From: Psychrobacillus sp044762655
GTDB taxonomy: Bacteria; Bacillota; Bacilli; Bacillales_A; Planococcaceae
Assembly (NCBI RefSeq): GCF_044762655.1
Contig: NZ_JBIWER010000001.1
Location: forward strand, 186,001-250,000
Direction of reading: 5' to 3'
Length of the DNA stretch: 64,000 bases
Shown here: positions 60,736-64,000 of the stretch, piece by piece
Layout of the letters: the number at the start of each line of letters is the position of its first letter
Position numbering within the stretch: the stretch's first letter is position 1
The notes under the pieces: model-generated
What the model saw: only the letters and a program-made list of their open reading frames with translations
Database searches by the model: none
Told to the model about the DNA's origin: nothing
Program-made: the position numbers and the translations under genes

Positions 60736-62277
60736 TTATACAGGAAGCACCGGATGTTTTCGAGGTGCATTTACTATTTGTTTATCTTCATAAAATCGCA
60801 AACGATTTGCAAGCTCTGATCGTAAACTGCTTGGTGCTACAATCTCATCAATAATCATTTCAGATGCAAGTTTATATATATTAATTTCCTCTTTATATTC
60901 TGCATGCTTTTCTTGAACGAATTTCAATCGTTCCTTTGGATCTTCGATTGCCTCAATTTTGTTTGAATACACTGCATTTACTGCCGCTTCAGGTCCCATC
61001 ACAGCAATTTGAGCTGTAGGTAAAGCAATGCACACATCCGGCTCAAAAGCTGGACCAGCCATCGCATATAAACCTGCTCCATATGCCTTACGTACTATTA
61101 CAGATATTTTAGGAACTGTTGCAGAGCTCATCGCAGCAATTAGCTTCGCACCATGTCTAATAATTCCTGCACGTTCTACTTTCGTTCCTATCATAAATCC
61201 AGGAACGTCAGCTAGGAATAATAATGGAATTGAAAATGCATCGCAAAGTGAGATGAATTTTGTGGCTTTATCAGCTGAATCAACAAAGAGCACCCCGCCT
61301 TTAGCTTTCGGTTGATTGGCAATAATACCTACTGCTCTTCCATCAATTCGTGCTAAGCCCGTAATTAATTCAGGAGCGAATAGCTTCTTCACATCGAAGA
61401 AGCTTCCTTCATCGATAATCGCTTCAATCGCTTCATACATATCAAATGGTGCGTTTTGGTTTTCAGGTATGATTTCTTCAAGTGTTCTTCCAGCTTTTAT
61501 TGCCTTTGGTTTTACTTGTTTTGGTTTCTCTGTGTAATTAGCCGGGAAGAAGTCTAAATAGCGTTTAGCTTCAGATATTGCCTCTTCTTCTGTCGAAACA
61601 AGTACATCACCTACACCACTGACTGTACAGTGCATACGTGCTCCACCCATTTCTTCCAATGTTACCTTTTCACCAATTACCTTTTCTGCCATTCGGGGTG
61701 AACCTAAATACATGGAAGCATTTCCTTCGACCATAAAGACAACATCACAAAATGCAGGGATATACGCTCCTCCTGCAGCAGATGGTCCAAATAGCAGGCA
61801 AATTTGTGGTATAAAGCCTGAAAGCCTTACTTGGTTATGAAATATTCTTCCTGCTCCACGACGGTTTGGAAACATGTCTAGCTGATCTGTAATTCGCGCA
61901 CCAGCCGAGTCTACTAAATACAACATTGGCACTCTATTTTTTTCAGCTATTTCTTGAATACGAATTATTTTTTCGACGGTACGTGATCCCCATGAGCCAG
62001 CTTTTACCGTAGAATCATTTGCCATTACACAAACAGTTTGCCCATTTACTTTACCAGTAGCAGTCACAACCCCATCTGCTGGCAAATCCCCTGCCTCTAC
62101 ATTCGCAAAGCGACCATCTTCAATATATTCCCCATTATCGAAAAGTAACGCCAAACGGTCACGGACAAATAATTTATTTTGCTCTTTCATTTTTTCATGA
62201 TATTTAGCGTGTCCTCCAGCATAAACGGAGGCTAGCTTTTCTTCTAATCTATCATTATACCCTTTTGTTTCTCCCAC
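60736..62277 (-). CDS. acyl-CoA carboxylase carboxyltransferase subunit
   Basis: Transfers carboxyl from carboxybiotin to an acyl-CoA. The 513-residue protein carries both carboxyltransferase halves, as in PccB/YngE: N-half with KLFVRDRLALLFDNGEYIE, DSAGARITDQ and FGPSAAGGAYIPAFCD; C-half with DVPGFMIGTKVERAGIIRHGAK and KAYGAGLYAM plus MGPEAAVNAVYSNK. The start is a GTG with GGGGG upstream. This type usually uses propionyl- or methylcrotonyl-CoA rather than acetyl-CoA; the substrate cannot be decided here. Lies 15 bp after the biotin carrier gene. Confidence 0.92.
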   Translation of the reverse strand: MGETKGYNDRLEEKLASVYAGGHAKYHEKMKEQNKLFVRDRLALLFDNGEYIEDGRFANVEAGDLPADGVVTATGKVNGQTVCVMANDSTVKAGSWGSRTVEKIIRIQEIAEKNRVPMLYLVDSAGARITDQLDMFPNRRGAGRIFHNQVRLSGFIPQICLLFGPSAAGGAYIPAFCDVVFMVEGNASMYLGSPRMAEKVIGEKVTLEEMGGARMHCTVSGVGDVLVSTEEEAISEAKRYLDFFPANYTEKPKQVKPKAIKAGRTLEEIIPENQNAPFDMYEAIEAIIDEGSFFDVKKLFAPELITGLARIDGRAVGIIANQPKAKGGVLFVDSADKATKFISLCDAFSIPLLFLADVPGFMIGTKVERAGIIRHGAKLIAAMSSATVPKISVIVRKAYGAGLYAMAGPAFEPDVCIALPTAQIAVMGPEAAVNAVYSNKIEAIEDPKERLKFVQEKHAEYKEEINIYKLASEMIIDEIVAPSSLRSELANRLRFYEDKQIVNAPRKHPVLPV

Positions 62278-62292
62278 GTTGTAAAGCCCCCT

Positions 62293-62505
62293 TTATTCAA
62301 ACGTTACTAAAACATCGCCTTCGTTTACAAAATCGCCTTCATGGGCGTTAATCGTTGCAATCTTTCCTGCTGTTTCCGCTTCGATTGGAATCTCCATTTT
62401 CATTGATTCCAATACCATTACTACTTGTCCAGCTGATACTTCTTCTCCAACTGCTACATTTACTGTAAATACGGTTCCTGCCATTGACGATTCTAAATTT
62501 TTCAT
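62293..62505 (-). CDS. biotin carrier protein (biotinyl domain)
   Basis: 70-residue biotinyl domain only, without the long N-terminus of AccB. Starts at the ATG at 62505 (MKNLESSMAGTVF) with GGGAGG upstream and an ATGA overlap with the biotin carboxylase stop. The biotinylated lysine is in VLESMKMEIPIEA, and GKIATINAHEGDFV follows. Similar free-standing carriers (YngHB type) serve degradative acyl-CoA carboxylases. It shuttles carboxybiotin between its two neighbours. Confidence 0.94.
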   Translation of the reverse strand: MKNLESSMAGTVFTVNVAVGEEVSAGQVVMVLESMKMEIPIEAETAGKIATINAHEGDFVNEGDVLVTFE

Positions 62506-63863
62506 TTTGAAACTTCCTCCCTTTGTCTCTGCATCCATTCCCCTAAGACGGATGTTGAATACTCCCCACTTGTAAAGCTCTCATCTTTCAAGAACTGTTG
62601 GAATAGTGGAATATTTGTTTTCACACCTTCTATTTTAGCAGAAGAAAACACTTTTTGTGCAGACTCAATCGCTAATTTTCTATTTTCCGCATGGATTATA
62701 ACTTTAGAAATCATCGGATCATAGAACGGCGTGACTTTATCGCCTTCTTCATAACCTGAGTCAATTCGGATATCTTCTTCTGTTTCCCAGCTTTGTGAAG
62801 CGATTGTTCCTGGAGACGGAAAGAATGTTTTTGGGTCCTCCGCATATATTCTAAATTCAATAGCATGTCCATGGGACTTTATCGAAGATTGGTCTTTCAC
62901 TGGCAGCTCTTCTCCTGCGGCAACCTTTAACTGCCATTCTACTAAATCGAATCCAGTAATTGCTTCCGTAATCGGATGCTCTACTTGTAACCTCGTATTC
63001 ATCTCTAAAAAATAAAATTGATGATTATGATCTACGATAAATTCAACCGTACCAGCATTTATATAGTCTACAGCTTTCGCTGCATTCACAGCAGCCTCCC
63101 ATAGTTTTTCCCTAGCTTCCTGCGGAAAATTAGGAGAAGGTGCCTCTTCCATAACTTTTTGGTTTCTACGCTGTACTGAACAATTTCGTTCAAATAAATG
63201 AACGATATTGCCATGCTTGTCCCCAAAGATTTGTACTTCGATATGTCTCGAAGAATCTATGAATTTTTCAAGAAAAACGACATCGCTACCAAAATAGGAT
63301 TTTGCTCGCGTCTTAATCGATTCAAAGTGTTTTACAAGGGTAGTTTCATCATCACAGCGAATCATTCCAATTCCACCGCCGCCGGCACTAGCTTTAAGCA
63401 TGATTGGATATCCAATCGAACCAGCAGCTAGTATTGCATCCTCTACAGTTGCCAGTCCTTCTTCCGTTCCCGGAACAACCGGAACGTTTGCATTAATCAT
63501 CGTGATTCGAGATCCGATTTTATCTCCCATTTTTTCCATTGTCTCAGGCTTTGGACCAATAAAAATAATACCTTCCGCCTCGGCTTTACGAGCAAATTCA
63601 GCATTTTCCGATAAAAATCCGTAGCCTGGGTGAATCGCATCGACCTTTTCCCTTTTTGCAAGCGCAATAATATCATCTGCTTTTAAGTAGGATTGTTGAA
63701 CTTGGCTAGGTCCTATTAAAAATGCATAATCAGCTTCTTTTACATAAGGCAGATCTTTGTCTGCCTCCGAATAGATTGCTACTGTTTCGATATTTAATCT
63801 TTTACATGTTTTTATAATACGTCTAGCTATTTCTCCCCGATTTGCTATTAAAACTTTCTTCAA
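62502..63863 (-). CDS. biotin carboxylase subunit
   Basis: ATP-dependent carboxylation of the biotin carrier. The 453 residues contain KKVLIANRGEIARRIIKTC, the ATP-grasp core with GYPIMLKASAGGGGIGMIR, RHIEVQIFGDKHGN, CSVQRRNQKVMEEAPS, FLEMNTRLQVEHPITE and DPMISKVIIHA. The start is TTG with a GGGGG site. First gene of the operon. A second biotin carboxylase for fatty-acid synthesis (accC) is expected elsewhere, so I give no symbol. Confidence 0.93.
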   Translation of the reverse strand: MKKVLIANRGEIARRIIKTCKRLNIETVAIYSEADKDLPYVKEADYAFLIGPSQVQQSYLKADDIIALAKREKVDAIHPGYGFLSENAEFARKAEAEGIIFIGPKPETMEKMGDKIGSRITMINANVPVVPGTEEGLATVEDAILAAGSIGYPIMLKASAGGGGIGMIRCDDETTLVKHFESIKTRAKSYFGSDVVFLEKFIDSSRHIEVQIFGDKHGNIVHLFERNCSVQRRNQKVMEEAPSPNFPQEAREKLWEAAVNAAKAVDYINAGTVEFIVDHNHQFYFLEMNTRLQVEHPITEAITGFDLVEWQLKVAAGEELPVKDQSSIKSHGHAIEFRIYAEDPKTFFPSPGTIASQSWETEEDIRIDSGYEEGDKVTPFYDPMISKVIIHAENRKLAIESAQKVFSSAKIEGVKTNIPLFQQFLKDESFTSGEYSTSVLGEWMQRQREEVSK

Positions 63864-63906
63864 ATTACATCCCCCTCTATTCGAACAATTTCCCCATCTA
63901 TATTAG

Positions 63907-63934
63907 TCTATACGAATTATGAAAGCGATTTCAA
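63907..63934 (-). promoter_or_regulatory. promoter of the acyl-CoA carboxylase operon
   Basis: Minus-strand TTGAAA (63929-63934) and TATAGA (63907-63912) are 16 bp apart, 44-71 bp before the biotin carboxylase start. Moderate match to sigma-A. Confidence 0.5.
63919..63934. promoter_or_regulatory. catabolite-response element (cre)
   Basis: ATGAAAGCGATTTCAA fits the CcpA consensus WTGNAANCGNWNNCAW at every fixed position. It overlaps the -35 of the acyl-CoA carboxylase promoter, a position that normally gives repression in rich carbon. Confidence 0.75.
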
Positions 63935-64000
63935 CTAATTTCTTAAGAAATGACTTTTAAAGAACAAAAGCGCTGGCGTCTGGACGAAGATTACTTTTTA

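Noticed and set aside
63960..64000. AAAAGCGCTGGCGTCTGGACG near the window edge, recalling AAAAAAGCGCTGGCATAAAAGG at 16324
   Set aside because: The shared stretch is only about 13 bases and one copy is cut by the window end, so a repeat family cannot be supported.
1..64000. CRISPR arrays, tRNA or rRNA genes, prophage or defence islands
   Set aside because: I saw no regularly spaced identical repeats, no cloverleaf-like sequences, and no phage, transposase, nuclease or toxin genes; all well-supported genes are accounted for.

Overview
The window comes from an AT-rich, endospore-forming member of the Bacillales, most likely a Planococcaceae-type genome (Psychrobacillus, Sporosarcina or Lysinibacillus-like; inferred, not proven). 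Spore formation is shown by sigE, sigG, spoIIGA, a spoVE/ftsW gene, a spoVD-like PBP and an alpha/beta-type SASP. The genus guess rests on gene order and on a dispersed GC-rich intergenic repeat. Nearly all genes lie on the minus strand, and read right to left they follow the Bacillus subtilis order panE-bshC-mraZ/dcw-spoIIG-ylm-divIVA-ileS-lspA-rluD-pyr-(yloA)-gmk-priA-prkC-rpe-thiN.

Layout by increasing coordinate. 1-12349: thiN (cut by the window edge), rpe, rsgA, prkC, prpC, rsmB, fmt, def, priA, coaBC, rpoZ, gmk, a tightly overlapped run for translation, replication restart, coenzyme A and PASTA-kinase signalling. 12517-14202: divergent rqcH. 14250-18820: a loosely packed variable zone with a small membrane protein, a SASP, an Asn-rich protein with a DUF2892-like head, psiE, and a divergent HPr kinase. 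18821-30592: the complete pyrimidine operon pyrR-pyrP-pyrB-pyrC-carA-carB-pyrK-pyrD-pyrF-pyrE with two PyrR-type attenuators. 30575-35728: rluD, lspA, a repeat pair, and ileS with its T-box leader. 35735-41438: divIVA, ylmH, ylmG, sepF, ylmE, ylmC, sigG, sigE, spoIIGA. 41707-56444: the division and cell-wall cluster from ftsZ back to mraZ. 56445-60735: repeats, bshC, a DUF3397 protein and panE. 60736-63863: a three-gene biotin-dependent acyl-CoA carboxylase operon behind a promoter that carries a catabolite-response element.

Most of the window is ordinary core genome. Points worth a second look: (1) the spoVE/ftsW gene has an in-frame TAA just before its conserved first membrane segment; (2) several genes expected from B. 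subtilis order are absent (murE, murG, murB, rlmN, yloC/remA, ylmD); (3) a GC-rich intergenic repeat occurs as inverted pairs that look like small mobile elements; (4) TTGG motifs recur about every 21 bp upstream of mraZ; (5) the HprK homologue lacks the family glutamate; (6) the internal PyrR site in the pyr operon has altered but still paired stem bases. I found no CRISPR array, tRNA, rRNA, prophage or classical defence system, and no convincing wholly new multi-gene system.
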